Assembly (NCBI RefSeq): GCF_003144535.1
Contig: NZ_PHFJ01000003.1
Coordinates: forward strand, 248,001 to 312,000
Reading direction: 5' to 3'
DNA from: Proteus penneri
Lineage (GTDB): Bacteria > Pseudomonadota > Gammaproteobacteria > Enterobacterales > Enterobacteriaceae
DNA length: 64,000 nt
The notes under the pieces were generated by a model that saw only the letters and a program-made list of their open reading frames with translations, had not been told where the DNA came from and made no database searches. Positions 9,710-18,936 of this stretch are shown here, piece by piece (the first letter of the stretch is position 1; each line of letters opens with the position of its first letter). Both the position numbers and the translations under genes were made by a program.

Positions 9710-10420
9710 ACCTTATTCCACCTGCCATTCCTTCGCTAATTGTCATCATTGTTTCAGCCTTCATTTCGTTAGTATTTTCCTTATTCAATAAGGTGAAGTC
9801 GGTTAATGAACAATTTTCCTTCCCTGTTAATGCCGTCATTATGGTGCAATTTAATCCCGCAAACGCCCAATCATAAAAAGGGAGCGTAAACGGTACTTCA
9901 CCGAAATAACGCCCCCAATCCGCAAGTTCACTAGACGACATTTCACTCAGCATTTTATGCCAATCTAATCGCCTAAATTCATGAGCTAAACGTAAAATAA
10001 ATTGATGTTCACGGGTTCTTACTTTTCCAATGACTCATAAGATGTGGGTTCTCCATTTTCTTCTGGAGAAGAAGATTTTGATGATGGGTTATTAGGTAAC
10101 ATATCACTCAGTAATAATACTTCTTTTGCCACACTTTCTAACATGCTTGGAGGCCATGTATTAATAACCTCTTTGTAAACATCATTTACCTCTTGAGCTC
10201 CTTGTTGTTGTAATGAGCAAGAAACTAACCAAGCATTCGCTTCTACAGATAAACGTAAATAAAAAGCGGTGCGTTTAATGTCATCATTGTTTTTCTCTGG
10301 CGCTTTATGTTCTGATTGTTCAACAAGAAAATCGAAATACTCAACACGCTGTAATGCTAATAATTCATGTATCACAATATTGTTTTCACCATAATTGAGT
10401 GTTTTTTGTTTTAAAAACAT
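9678..10420 (-). CDS. GT: Tail assembly chaperone GT fusion, made by -1 frameshifting
   Basis: The T frame is open without an ATG from the end of G. It encodes REHQFILRLAHEF, LDWHKMLSEMSSSELADWGRYF, the characteristic T-domain sequence of lambda-like G-T chaperones. It is in the -1 frame relative to G. So, as in lambda, a minority of ribosomes slipping near the G stop would make a fusion of about 247 residues that loads the tape-measure protein. The T frame ends 32 nt inside the tape-measure gene. An internal ATG at 9953 would give only a 91-residue fragment and is probably not a real start. Confidence 0.8.
10019..10420 (-). CDS. G: Tail assembly chaperone G
   Basis: A 133-residue cytoplasmic chaperone at the lambda G position, between major tail protein V and the tape measure. 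It coats the tape-measure protein during tail assembly and is absent from the virion. The sequence (NIVIHELLALQRVEYFDFL at residues 14-32, with an acidic Ser-rich tail) fits the family, which is weakly conserved. The main support is position plus the overlapping -1 frame T domain. Its stop lies within the probable slip region. Confidence 0.88.
   Translation of the reverse strand: MFLKQKTLNYGENNIVIHELLALQRVEYFDFLVEQSEHKAPEKNNDDIKRTAFYLRLSVEANAWLVSCSLQQQGAQEVNDVYKEVINTWPPSMLESVAKEVLLLSDMLPNNPSSKSSSPEENGEPTSYESLEK
10022..10028 (-). promoter_or_regulatory. Probable -1 ribosomal slip site of G-T
   Basis: On the minus strand the last codons of G read TTG GAA AAG TAA. The GGAAAAG heptamer just before the stop lets lysyl-tRNA slip back from AAG to AAA, moving into the T frame (AAA GTA AGA). 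It is close to lambda's GGGAAAG but the P-site match is weaker. Confidence 0.6.
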
Positions 10421-10423
10421 AAT

Positions 10424-10942
10424 TTATTCCTCTTCTTCAGTGAGTTGAGTCACTGTTTTTATTATTACAGGCGGGTTAGGTAAAATTTCAGCTAATGTAG
10501 GGCGGCCGTTGTTGGTAATTTTAATTGTACGAGTGATCATTTCTTTCGCGGTGACGGTTTTACCTAATGCGCTTACCCAGCCTTGGTAAATATCGACAGC
10601 ACCATTAGGAAAACGAATGCGATAGTAACGAACATTTCCTTTATCAAACCAATGAATGATCTCCTTTTGTCCTGATTCATTAGGTAGCCATGCCAGTGTA
10701 ATACTCGCTTCACCCGCTGATTTTTCACCTTGCGTGGTTATTTTCCAATCCGCATTTTCATCATCAAGATAAGTGTCGTCTTGGCTTTCGGCTGTCATTT
10801 CTCCAGGTTGAAGTTCTTTTACTTTGGCTATTTTTATCCAATCTGTATTTGAAAAAGGGGCTTCCAATGGGTTATTTTCACCGAGATAAAGCCATAATGT
10901 GGTACCTGTACCTTTAATCGGTGTTAGTGAGGTTATAGTCAT
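10424..10942 (-). CDS. V: Major tail tube protein V
   Basis: A 172-residue tail tube protein of the lambda gpV type ([42 protein letters not shown]). It polymerises around the tape measure to form the tail tube. The ATG at 10942 is chosen because it has an AAGGCG ribosome-binding site and gives the family N-terminus. An upstream extension of about 30 residues would overlap U and looks spurious. No C-terminal Ig-like domain is present, so it is shorter than lambda V (246 residues). Confidence 0.92.
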   Translation of the reverse strand: MTITSLTPIKGTGTTLWLYLGENNPLEAPFSNTDWIKIAKVKELQPGEMTAESQDDTYLDDENADWKITTQGEKSAGEASITLAWLPNESGQKEIIHWFDKGNVRYYRIRFPNGAVDIYQGWVSALGKTVTAKEMITRTIKITNNGRPTLAEILPNPPVIIKTVTQLTEEEE

Positions 10943-10949
10943 AATCGCC

Positions 10950-11348
10950 TTACAATACATACTGTATGTGGTAGGTAAGATCAGCAGAACACCATAAGCC
11001 AACATCATCATCGCGCTGATAGTCATAACCATGAGGTGTCATGACATCAATTAAGGAGGTGAGCGAAGGTAGCGTATTCAAGGCTGGATAAATTAGTGTT
11101 TCTATCCATTGATCTAATTCGGTATCTGGTTTTTTCGCTTCGAGAAAAAGAGTGATATGGATAATCGCTTGCCAACTATCCGCATCAAGCGTATCGCTAA
11201 TCGAAACCGCATCTGTTAAATAAATTGCAATGGCGGGTAATTCTTGTGTATCAATAAAAAAGGGGCGTCCATCAAAAAATGTCGCCCCCGTTACATAAGG
11301 TATTATCGCCTCTTTCACTTTCTGTCGTATTTGAGCATGTTTGGTCAT
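10950..11348 (-). CDS. U: Tail terminator protein U
   Basis: A 132-residue gpU-family protein, which caps the finished tail tube and provides the joint to the head. Typical features are [15 protein letters not shown] at the N-terminus, [10 protein letters not shown], and a C-terminal [13 protein letters not shown]. It overlaps Z by 4 nt and is followed 7 nt later by V, in the lambda order Z-U-V. Confidence 0.92.
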   Translation of the reverse strand: MTKHAQIRQKVKEAIIPYVTGATFFDGRPFFIDTQELPAIAIYLTDAVSISDTLDADSWQAIIHITLFLEAKKPDTELDQWIETLIYPALNTLPSLTSLIDVMTPHGYDYQRDDDVGLWCSADLTYHIQYVL

Positions 11349-11908
11349 CTCGTCCTCTCGTTAATATAGAGCCTCAATTGTTGCTTCAAGGCATACCCTA
11401 TTTCTTTTGACATTTCTGAATGTATTAGTCGTTGAGTCTCTTCTTGAAAGGCTTGGGTCAGAGGTGTAACAAGTGGGATTTTTACAACATCAATGGGATA
11501 TTGATCCTTTGTAACACGTTGAAGAACATGCCAGCGCCCGTTATTAAGTTGCTGAATAAAGGCATTAGGAAAAGTAAATTTCCCTACTTTAAGAACGCTC
11601 CCCTGATTTTTTTGATAACGTTGTTTTCGAGTCAGTTGAAGTCGAGCTTTACCTAATGCAATCGCAGGTAAGTTACCTCGATTTATCACCAGCCTTGCAC
11701 GAGGTTTTGTGTAATTACTTTTAGCTTTATTGAGTTTGACACGTTGTCGAATTAATCGCTGTGGTACGCCTGTTTTTTTCGCCACTCGCTTTACACTATG
11801 GCTGATCACCCGTGTTGCAACACGGTTAATCGCTTGTGCCGTCGCTTTAGGAACCATTTGATCATTGATGCTGTTCAGGTTTTTTATTGCCTGATCGAGT
11901 CCTTTCAT
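11345..11908 (-). CDS. Z: Tail completion protein Z
   Basis: A 187-residue basic protein of the lambda gpZ / prophage minor tail Z family (MKGLDQAIKNLNSIN; PKATAQAINRVATRVIS; FPNAFIQQLNNGRWHVLQR). In lambda it is needed for tails to be functional for DNA ejection. It overlaps U by 4 nt (stop/start coupling). No transmembrane segment or signal. Length is close to lambda Z (192). Confidence 0.93.
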   Translation of the reverse strand: MKGLDQAIKNLNSINDQMVPKATAQAINRVATRVISHSVKRVAKKTGVPQRLIRQRVKLNKAKSNYTKPRARLVINRGNLPAIALGKARLQLTRKQRYQKNQGSVLKVGKFTFPNAFIQQLNNGRWHVLQRVTKDQYPIDVVKIPLVTPLTQAFQEETQRLIHSEMSKEIGYALKQQLRLYINERTR

Positions 11909-11917
11909 ATTTGTTCC

Positions 11918-12190
11918 TTATGTTACCCATATATGCGGTTTTCCATTAAATTGTTGATAGCGAGTCACTTTATAAATGTGATTATCCACTTCAACCTCAT
12001 CACCACGTTGAGGTCGATAATCTTGGGAAAACACGATATAGCTCACGCTATCGCCCTGAATTGGGCCTAATTCAACCATAAAATAAGCGTCAATGGCTTG
12101 ATAAACGATCCCATTTATTCTGATGCTTTTTCCAATACGTTTTGCCGTAAGACTATCCATTTGATAACGCAAGTATTCAAATACACTCAT
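11918..12190 (-). CDS. Head-tail joining protein, FII-like
   Basis: A 90-residue small protein at the lambda FII position between the capsid genes and Z. The sequence (YRPQRGDEVEVDNHIYKVTRYQQFNGKPHIWVT) suggests a small beta-barrel connector of the FII/head-completion type. Lambda FII is 117 residues, so this is a short relative. Function is assigned mainly from position. Confidence 0.75.
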   Translation of the reverse strand: MSVFEYLRYQMDSLTAKRIGKSIRINGIVYQAIDAYFMVELGPIQGDSVSYIVFSQDYRPQRGDEVEVDNHIYKVTRYQQFNGKPHIWVT

Positions 12191-12199
12191 TTTTTCCTT

Positions 12200-12538
12200 C
12201 TATTCTTGTTTAGGCATAGCAACATTTAATTTCACTGCAATCGCGCTGTCAGAAGCTTCAACATCCTGCCATACCATCCCTGCTGGCATGCCTTCTGTCT
12301 CCACAACTTCATTATTTTTGACCAATGCGACTGTGCCTGCTTTTAGCGTGATCCCTACTTTTTTGTTAAGTAAAAAGACACCTTCCGTGATCCCATCCCC
12401 CACACTTTTTATTGCAATATCGGTCAATGCAACCGTGGCAACTTTCCCCACAAAAACTAGCTGACCACTTTTGATCCTATGTTGAGTGGTGTTATGTATG
12501 GCGATAGTGTTTCCTGCTTGTACATAATTTTTAGCCAT
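12200..12538 (-). CDS. DUF2190-type capsid cement (decoration) protein
   Basis: A 112-residue protein starting MAKNYVQAGNTIAIHN and continuing with alternating beta-strand-like segments (GVFLLNKKVGITLKAGTVALV), the pattern of the DUF2190 family. Members sit next to major capsid genes and stabilise the shell, filling the role of lambda gpD. It follows the protease/capsid fusion gene, separated by a stem-loop. No other decoration protein was seen. Confidence 0.82.
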   Translation of the reverse strand: MAKNYVQAGNTIAIHNTTQHRIKSGQLVFVGKVATVALTDIAIKSVGDGITEGVFLLNKKVGITLKAGTVALVKNNEVVETEGMPAGMVWQDVEASDSAIAVKLNVAMPKQE

Positions 12539-12578
12539 AAAAACTCCTTCCGATGCCGAAACACCGGATTTTAGATAT

Positions 12579-12598
12579 AAAAAAAGCCCATCAGGGCA
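12579..12598 (-). terminator. Stem-loop with T run after the capsid gene
   Basis: On the minus strand GCCC-TGAT-GGGC is followed by a run of seven T. It lies between the capsid gene and the DUF2190 gene. Inside a late operon it would be a partial terminator, or a processing and stability element that keeps capsid mRNA abundant. Confidence 0.6.
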
Positions 12599-12626
12599 TC
12601 AGGATAAAACGAAGAAAAAAGACGTC

Positions 12627-14618
12627 TTACTTACCAGTTACTTTCAGCAGACCGCGATAATCAACCGGTGCTACACCCGCATCAATACGCACTTTCGTAG
12701 TGACACCATCAGAGGTAAAGCCTTCAAGCTGATCAATATATGGCACATCAATCCCGTTTAAGTACGCCACCTCAATGGTGTCGCTACCTTGACGTGAGGC
12801 CATATACCAATCTTTCTCGCTCGCATCATCTAAACGAGGTTCAGCAATAATTTCCGCTAAATCACGCACCGGGTTAATAATATTGGCATTAACATCAGCG
12901 CCTTTCACACTGCCTGATTTAACCACTTGGATAGCTTGTGTTTCCAGTGTGGTCGGTACCAACATAAACGCGGGGCGAATATTGAGTGTACGCTCACCTT
13001 CTTTTTGTTGGCGCATAGCGGTACGACCTGCGCTGATGGTTTCTACATCCATCCCACCGGTGATCATGTTTTTATGATCGGCACTAAATAGCGCTTTTTT
13101 ATCGCTCATTTTTTCATTGTCGATAAGCACCGCATATACCAAATCGCCGACTGTCGCTTTAGCTGCACGACCGAACTTCATTGGCACATCCGTCAGCATG
13201 TTCATATCATCATTGATAATGGCTTGACGGGTAATGCTAAATAACTCACCGTAGGTCGCCAGCGCGATGGTTTCACCTTTATCATCGAGCGTAACGTATT
13301 TATACTCGGCACCTTCACGCACTTGACGTAAGGAAGGGAATGCCCCTAATCCCACACGATGTGCAGTTTTAAAGTCACTGAGTTGTCCTTTTTTCGTCCA
13401 TTTCTCAAAGGTTTCGTCATTTTCTTCCCAACCAAGCAAAATCGCTTTATTCGCGACATCCAGCAGGATATTACCGAAATCAGAGGTGCTGTGCGTAAAG
13501 GCCATACCAATCATTTGCATCGGATTATACGTAGCCACGCCAACACCACGCTCCGTCAGTGATGCGCGTGCTAACTCACGCAGTGTCATGCTGTTATAGG
13601 CGTTATCTTTTTCATAATCCTGATAACCCGCGCGTGCCATCACAGAGGCACGCACACTGTCACCCACGATATTGCCGTTTCCAGCGTAAATATGTGCATT
13701 ACCTTTATTTGATGGTTCAGGATTTTGTTGTTGTGCAACCGTGTTAAGTAATTGCTCACGCGCTTTCTCAATAGAACAGCTCGCATCCGCTAAACAAGTA
13801 ATCATCAAATCATTGTGACGACCACCGAACATGGCAAATAAATCTTTAATCCCATTTAATCGCGCTTGTTCGTCAGCATAGGTGGCGCTAGGTTGTGGCT
13901 CCGGTGCTGGCACTGGAGTTGGATGAGGTTGTGTAGGACTCGTGGTGTTTTTAGGGGTAATTTGATTTTTAATTGCACTTGGCATAGATGAAAATTCCTC
14001 AATTCGTTTAGATGTAAGACTTGCCATTGCTTTTACTGGCTCAATCACTTTATCGGCGAAACCGTGTTCAACACACTCGTCACCATCCAGCCATGTTTCC
14101 TGCTCTAACATGGCGGTAATTTCTTCTGTTGTTTTTCCTGTTTTCGCCACATAAGCAGGGATTAATACGTTTTCTAACTTGTCGAGCAAGTCAGCATATT
14201 CGCGCATATCATTCGCATCCCCCCATGAAACGCCCCACGGTTTGTGGATCATCATCATGGCATTTTTCGGCATAATGACCGTGTCACCGACCATGGCAAT
14301 GACCGACGCCATTGAGGCGGCCAAACCATCGATATAAACCGTGATTGTTGCAGAATGGTTTTTAAGTTGGTTATAAATGGCGATACCATCAAATACCTCA
14401 CCACCCGGCGAGTGAATATGCAGATTGATATGGCTGAGATTACCCAGCGAGAGTAAATCTTCTGTAAAGCGTCTTGCGCTAATTCCCCACCCACCAATTT
14501 CATCATAAATATAGATATCTGCAGTTTGGTCTTCTTTAGCCTGCATGCGAAACCAGCTTTTTTGATTTGCTGGCCCCGACATTTTAGGCATCGTCATCGA
14601 TTTCTTGTTGTTTAGCAT
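12627..14618 (-). CDS. Prohead protease / major capsid protein fusion (ClpP-like domain plus HK97-fold capsid)
   Basis: A 663-residue fusion. Residues ~30-215 form a ClpP/S49-like protease with the serine in GLAASMAS (S102), the histidine in MMMIHKPWG (H125) and an acidic residue in LDGDECVEHGFAD. A proline-rich linker (~residues 235-260) leads to a helical scaffold-like region and then the capsid domain. In lambda the protease C, scaffold Nu3 and capsid E are separate genes. Here one polypeptide must supply all three, and the protease presumably cuts itself free. The ATG at 14618 has an AAGGGG ribosome-binding site inside the portal gene, overlapping it by 35 nt. Confidence 0.92.
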   Translation of the reverse strand: MLNNKKSMTMPKMSGPANQKSWFRMQAKEDQTADIYIYDEIGGWGISARRFTEDLLSLGNLSHINLHIHSPGGEVFDGIAIYNQLKNHSATITVYIDGLAASMASVIAMVGDTVIMPKNAMMMIHKPWGVSWGDANDMREYADLLDKLENVLIPAYVAKTGKTTEEITAMLEQETWLDGDECVEHGFADKVIEPVKAMASLTSKRIEEFSSMPSAIKNQITPKNTTSPTQPHPTPVPAPEPQPSATYADEQARLNGIKDLFAMFGGRHNDLMITCLADASCSIEKAREQLLNTVAQQQNPEPSNKGNAHIYAGNGNIVGDSVRASVMARAGYQDYEKDNAYNSMTLRELARASLTERGVGVATYNPMQMIGMAFTHSTSDFGNILLDVANKAILLGWEENDETFEKWTKKGQLSDFKTAHRVGLGAFPSLRQVREGAEYKYVTLDDKGETIALATYGELFSITRQAIINDDMNMLTDVPMKFGRAAKATVGDLVYAVLIDNEKMSDKKALFSADHKNMITGGMDVETISAGRTAMRQQKEGERTLNIRPAFMLVPTTLETQAIQVVKSGSVKGADVNANIINPVRDLAEIIAEPRLDDASEKDWYMASRQGSDTIEVAYLNGIDVPYIDQLEGFTSDGVTTKVRIDAGVAPVDYRGLLKVTGK

Positions 14619-16074
14619 CTTGTGCCCCTTTGTCATTAGCAGGATCAGTATCAAATACCAGTCCTAATCGTTTATTTTCGTCAATTTCGGTTTTACGACG
14701 ACGTTTCACATCCGCAGGGTTGCCCCCTTTGGCACGTATCCAGTCACTTTCTGTTGACGCACCACCGCGTAATAAGGTTTTCCATGCCTCAGACTCTTTT
14801 TTCGGATCAATCCACGGCATCACAGGGCCACTGTAAACCGCATTAAACAGTGATTTAGGGTCAACATCAGGTGGCACGGCGACCACACCACTGGCTATCG
14901 CCATTTTTAACCAATTGCGATACATCGGACGGCTAATACCTGCCACAAAGGTATCTTGGAAAATGTTATAACCTTCAAATGACTCCACCAGCTCTTGTCG
15001 TTGAGCGCTATATGTACCGTTATAGTCACGGGCGATACTGGAATAACTGCCCCGACTGCCTGCAGAAACTGCACGTAATTGCCCATTGCGAAAAGTTTGT
15101 AGATTAGGATTGGGTCGGTCTGATTTGATCATGCCCACTTCTTCACCCGGTTTTAATCCGTCGTAAATCATGCCCGGCTGAATATCGATGTTACGTTGCT
15201 CATCTTCGTCGTATTCACCCTCTGGGAAAGAGCCAGCATCCCCTTTCTTGATGTACATCCCCAATGAAGCTGCAATACGTGCGGAGGTTAATTCCGCATC
15301 TTCGTAATCTTTTAACGCACTTAAGCGCATTAAGATCCCCGAAAACAAACTGACACCTCGCGCTTGATGAAGCCGGCGAGTGAACTTCAGGTGCAACATG
15401 TTTTCGGCATCAATGGTTTTGATATCCCCTAAATTGGCACTGAATTGGGGGAGGTTTTTATACACCTGATACCCTGTGGGTCGCCCCCACTCATTGAATT
15501 TAATGCCTTGGATAATCTTACTTTCTGGCATATTCATGTGGATCGGCACAAAGTCAGGCTCTAAGGCTTCTAGCCAAAAATAGATATTGGCGTGAGGTTC
15601 TAATCCTTTGGCTTTACCTTTGACCAGTTGAGCAAAGACTTCACCATCACGTAGCCATGTTCTCACCAATAAACGTTCTAATACAGGGCGACTAAATTGC
15701 CCTGTCACTTCGGGTAACACGGACCATTCCGCCCAGGCTTGACGAATTTGCGACGCTAAATCCTCATGGATTTGCCCTGCGCCATCTAAGGGCTGAGGCT
15801 CAACAATAATGCCCTTTGCCCCGACAATGCGCTCTTCCATCTTGTCGAGAATACCGATAGAGATATCATGATTATTATCTAGCCACCGCGCTTGCTCCCG
15901 TAATGATGCCCCACCGAATTGAGTTAGCTGGTTACCATTGCGATTTTCACGTTTAGCGGGATGTGTGCGAGTGGGTAAAACGGCTTCATAAGCTTTAATT
16001 TGTAATCGAGAGCGGAGGCGTGAGGCTTGCCAGTTTGGGGCGAAATAACCAATGGCGTTGTCTAATAATGTCAT
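14584..16074 (-). CDS. B: Portal protein (lambda gpB family)
   Basis: A 496-residue lambda-type portal, the dodecameric ring at the unique capsid vertex through which DNA is packaged. Family features are RWLDNNHDISIGILDKMEERIVG near residue 60, GSRGSYSSIARDYNGTYSAQRQELVES in the second half, and a C-terminal RRRKTEIDENKRLGLVFDTDP stretch. It overlaps gene W by 4 nt and the protease/capsid gene by 35 nt, as in a tightly coupled head operon. Confidence 0.95.
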   Translation of the reverse strand: MTLLDNAIGYFAPNWQASRLRSRLQIKAYEAVLPTRTHPAKRENRNGNQLTQFGGASLREQARWLDNNHDISIGILDKMEERIVGAKGIIVEPQPLDGAGQIHEDLASQIRQAWAEWSVLPEVTGQFSRPVLERLLVRTWLRDGEVFAQLVKGKAKGLEPHANIYFWLEALEPDFVPIHMNMPESKIIQGIKFNEWGRPTGYQVYKNLPQFSANLGDIKTIDAENMLHLKFTRRLHQARGVSLFSGILMRLSALKDYEDAELTSARIAASLGMYIKKGDAGSFPEGEYDEDEQRNIDIQPGMIYDGLKPGEEVGMIKSDRPNPNLQTFRNGQLRAVSAGSRGSYSSIARDYNGTYSAQRQELVESFEGYNIFQDTFVAGISRPMYRNWLKMAIASGVVAVPPDVDPKSLFNAVYSGPVMPWIDPKKESEAWKTLLRGGASTESDWIRAKGGNPADVKRRRKTEIDENKRLGLVFDTDPANDKGAQDAKQQEIDDDA

Positions 16075-16286
16075 CTAAACCTCGCTAATTTATACATTGG
16101 ATTACCTCGTTTTCGTGATATCAATGCCGATAAACGGGCTTCCCAACGCTCACGACCTTTAATGATCTCGTTGAGGTTTTCCATTGTCATGGCTTGTCCA
16201 TTAAAGGTGATGGATTTGCCTTTTAACACCGCCTCTTCCGCTAAACGGTATTGCTCAATCATGTGTTCAATTTCTTCTTTCGTCAT
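16071..16286 (-). CDS. W: Head completion protein W
   Basis: A 71-residue gpW-family protein, which joins the filled head below the portal before FII and the tail attach. It is rich in helix-forming residues (MTKEEIEHMIEQYRLAEEAV; MENLNEIIKGRERWEARLSAL), consistent with gpW's helical hairpin. The ATG at 16286 overlaps the terminase stop as ATGA and has a GGAGG ribosome-binding site. The stop overlaps the portal start by 4 nt. Confidence 0.92.
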   Translation of the reverse strand: MTKEEIEHMIEQYRLAEEAVLKGKSITFNGQAMTMENLNEIIKGRERWEARLSALISRKRGNPMYKLARFR

Positions 16287-18385
16287 ATCCAGCCTCCGCT
16301 GTTTGATACCGGTGCCCATGCTGATACGGCAGGCATTTCCTGTTTTTGGATTTCGGGTGAGGGTTTTATTTCAGGCTCTGTGGCGATATCGGCAATTGAC
16401 GGAGATGAGGAAAGCGTTACATCAGGCAACCTTGCCCATTTAGGCGGTTTTTCCCAATTGATCCCTTCGTACCCCTTTAATATCACCAAGGCATGGGCGT
16501 AAACCATCAAGTCAAATGCCTCATTAGCGCCTCGACCCGGTTTTTCCCAATGCCCTTTTTCATCACGCTCTTCATACGTCAACTCGTCATAGAACGATTC
16601 ATCCAGCCAATCAGGGAAATGAATATAATTAGGCCCGACGGTATCGCGCGATAACGCAGAACTGATCCGATCTTTAAGTTGGTCTGTTTGCAGTAAATAA
16701 AGAGGCACATCCCCTTTGGCTTGGGCGCGCCTTTCAGAACGACTGGTGTTATCAGGGAATGATTTAGTAATTAACTTACTGCGTTTATGCCCGTCGCCCT
16801 TAAAGAGATAGACTTTACGGTGTAATCCCTCTTTTCGACAGCGACGCCAAAATTTATAAGCATTATCAGTAACGCCATCTTCACCACCAGAGTCTACGCC
16901 CAACATCATGATTTCCATTTCATGGTGAGGATAATGTTGCAATGGATAGGTTTTCTCTAATACATCGGTGATTAATACTTGCCAATCTTCGGGATACGAA
17001 CCCGGATCGATTCGACGGCATTCACCGTTGTTGTCATAACGTAGAGATTGCGTGATTTCAAATCGGTCAATCACCCAGCGCTCGCCTTTTTCGCCATAAC
17101 CGACCACCTGAACCACAAAGCGTCGTTTTTTACCGCCCTGTACGTCAACTGTGGCAACCAAGAACCGTACACCATCTGGCACAACTGATTCTTCCCAACT
17201 TTCTACACGATTGATTAATTCATCGCTCCGGCGTTGCTCTTGTGCTGTGCGCGGTAAATAAGGCAAACCCCAGTCTGTATTGGTGACGGCTTTTAGGGTT
17301 TCTTCACTGCCGGTTAATTCGTATTCTTGTTCTGCAGTTAGTAACTTATAAACTAACTGAGACAACGTTTGATAAGCAGCAGCAGGTCCTTCCATCCAAA
17401 AAGAGGCAATACGCGAACGACGCCCTGTGCCTGAGATCTTCCCTTGCTTATCAATGGACTGCCCTTCAATCAACCACACCCCTTTATTATTGAGTTCCCG
17501 TTTTTGATGGGGTTCGATGCGACCTAAGCAGTGCTGACATTCCACATACGCAGATTCACTCGCTTCTACGGGATCTGGATTGTCACGATACCCCTTTACC
17601 GCATCATAAATAGGCTGAAAATATTCGTGGCAGTGAGGACATTGCCAGTACCAGCGACGGCGATCCCCCCGATTATAAAGCGATAAAATGCCCGTTGTGG
17701 GCGGAGCTTCGTGAGGGGATAAACGACTCCATTTAGTATCGGTAATATCTCGTCCCGGAGAGCTTTCCACCAACGTCATACCCGCTGACATAAAAGTGGT
17801 TGTCCGTTTTGAGGCTAAAGAAAAGCCATCCCCTTCACCGTCAATATCTTCAGGAAAACGGTCATAATCAGTGAGTGCCACACATTTAAAGTCAGATGAG
17901 GACATCACATTAATCGATGGCCACCCCATTTTTAAAAAACTGCCCGATAAAAAGTATTTATCAAACACGTTATTATCGTTACGACGAGGACTGAGTTGCT
18001 TACTGACTTCAGGACTGCAACGAAAGGTACGAGAAAGCCGTTTTTTACTGTGCTCTTGTGCTTTGTCTTGCGTCATTTGCACCAGCAACATATCCGAAGG
18101 GTCGCACACAATATTGTAAATTACCCACCCATCAATTAACCCGACCGTCTTTCCTGTTCTCGCAGGACCGACAAATATCACTGCATCATAGAGCCGTGAC
18201 GATAAACAATTCATAGGTTCAACAATGTAAGGGGATACTGCTGGGTCCCAAGGAACAGAGTTACCCGCGCCTACTGGTACGCGCATATATTTTGCCACAG
18301 CATCCGCAACTGGCATTCGCCTCGGTGCTTTGATGAGTTGAGCCACATTCTTACGTAACAAAGAGGCAGATATTGGTTTAACCAT
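16283..18385 (-). CDS. A: Terminase large subunit (lambda gpA family)
   Basis: A 700-residue packaging motor and cos nuclease. The N-terminal ATPase domain shows VGPARTGKTVGLIDG (Walker A-type) near residue 73. The C-terminal nuclease domain shows the conserved MLGVDSGGEDGVTDNAYKFWRR. A zinc-ribbon-like CPHCHEYF ... CQHCLG lies between. It is slightly longer than lambda gpA (641). It cuts at cos with the small subunit and drives DNA into the prohead. It starts 12 nt after the small subunit and is coupled to W by an ATGA overlap. Confidence 0.96.
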   Translation of the reverse strand: MVKPISASLLRKNVAQLIKAPRRMPVADAVAKYMRVPVGAGNSVPWDPAVSPYIVEPMNCLSSRLYDAVIFVGPARTGKTVGLIDGWVIYNIVCDPSDMLLVQMTQDKAQEHSKKRLSRTFRCSPEVSKQLSPRRNDNNVFDKYFLSGSFLKMGWPSINVMSSSDFKCVALTDYDRFPEDIDGEGDGFSLASKRTTTFMSAGMTLVESSPGRDITDTKWSRLSPHEAPPTTGILSLYNRGDRRRWYWQCPHCHEYFQPIYDAVKGYRDNPDPVEASESAYVECQHCLGRIEPHQKRELNNKGVWLIEGQSIDKQGKISGTGRRSRIASFWMEGPAAAYQTLSQLVYKLLTAEQEYELTGSEETLKAVTNTDWGLPYLPRTAQEQRRSDELINRVESWEESVVPDGVRFLVATVDVQGGKKRRFVVQVVGYGEKGERWVIDRFEITQSLRYDNNGECRRIDPGSYPEDWQVLITDVLEKTYPLQHYPHHEMEIMMLGVDSGGEDGVTDNAYKFWRRCRKEGLHRKVYLFKGDGHKRSKLITKSFPDNTSRSERRAQAKGDVPLYLLQTDQLKDRISSALSRDTVGPNYIHFPDWLDESFYDELTYEERDEKGHWEKPGRGANEAFDLMVYAHALVILKGYEGINWEKPPKWARLPDVTLSSSPSIADIATEPEIKPSPEIQKQEMPAVSAWAPVSNSGGWI

Positions 18386-18396
18386 TTCCCCTCCTT

Positions 18397-18876
18397 TTAA
18401 TCCTCCTTAAGCTCATCGTCTGCTAGCACTTTTATCGCAATTTGATCACGTAGGTCATCAATCACTGCTTGTATTTGAAAAACCGCTGAAGGCGTTAATG
18501 CACAATCGCGCTCTAATATATCTGGTAACGTTTCCAATACTTGCACCATCGCTTTAGCCAGTACTGAATATTCTCGTGCAACATCTGAAGCCGGCAATAA
18601 CTCCCCCACTTCTTGCTCAAACTTCAAACGCTCCCGCTCAGACTGATACCACGCTTTTCGATCTTGAGGTTGCATGTCTTGACTATCAATCGATGCATGA
18701 GCTTTCATTGTTTCGGCTAAAATATCGCTAAGTGCATAAAGTTTGAGGTTTGAGTTATTGGTATTAACAGGTGTGAGATTTTTAAGGCGTGATGAAACGG
18801 TCTGTCGATGTATTCCTGATAATACAGCTATCTGGCTAATATTGAGTGTTAGCTGTTTGAGTTTTTGATCCATCAT
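18397..18876 (-). CDS. Terminase small subunit (Nu1-like)
   Basis: A 159-residue protein with an N-terminal winged-helix/HTH segment (LNISQIAVLSGIHRQTVSSRLKNL, residues ~10-33) that should bind cosB, and a helical C-terminus for contact with the large subunit. It lies directly upstream of gpA. It resembles the Nu1/DUF1441 group in layout. In lambda, nu1 is the first gene after cos; here a P-loop gene and a terminator come between. Confidence 0.85.
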   Translation of the reverse strand: MMDQKLKQLTLNISQIAVLSGIHRQTVSSRLKNLTPVNTNNSNLKLYALSDILAETMKAHASIDSQDMQPQDRKAWYQSERERLKFEQEVGELLPASDVAREYSVLAKAMVQVLETLPDILERDCALTPSAVFQIQAVIDDLRDQIAIKVLADDELKED

Positions 18877-18894
18877 TGCATGTAAATAGTGAAT

Positions 18895-18915
18895 AAAAAA
18901 CCCGCGTTGAGCGGG
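18895..18915 (-). terminator. Intrinsic terminator between the P-loop cargo gene and terminase
   Basis: On the minus strand a CCCGC-TCAAC-GCGGG hairpin runs into six T. It ends the P-loop gene's transcript and stands before the terminase operon. Stem and T-run are the same as at 4104-4123, only the loop differs. Confidence 0.85.
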
Positions 18916-18936
18916 TGTTCGCAGTGGTATTTAACT

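Noticed and set aside
9678-9953. Separate T gene starting at the internal ATG at 9953
   Set aside because: T-domain sequence continues upstream of that ATG to the end of G in the same frame, so it is a frameshift product and not an independent gene.
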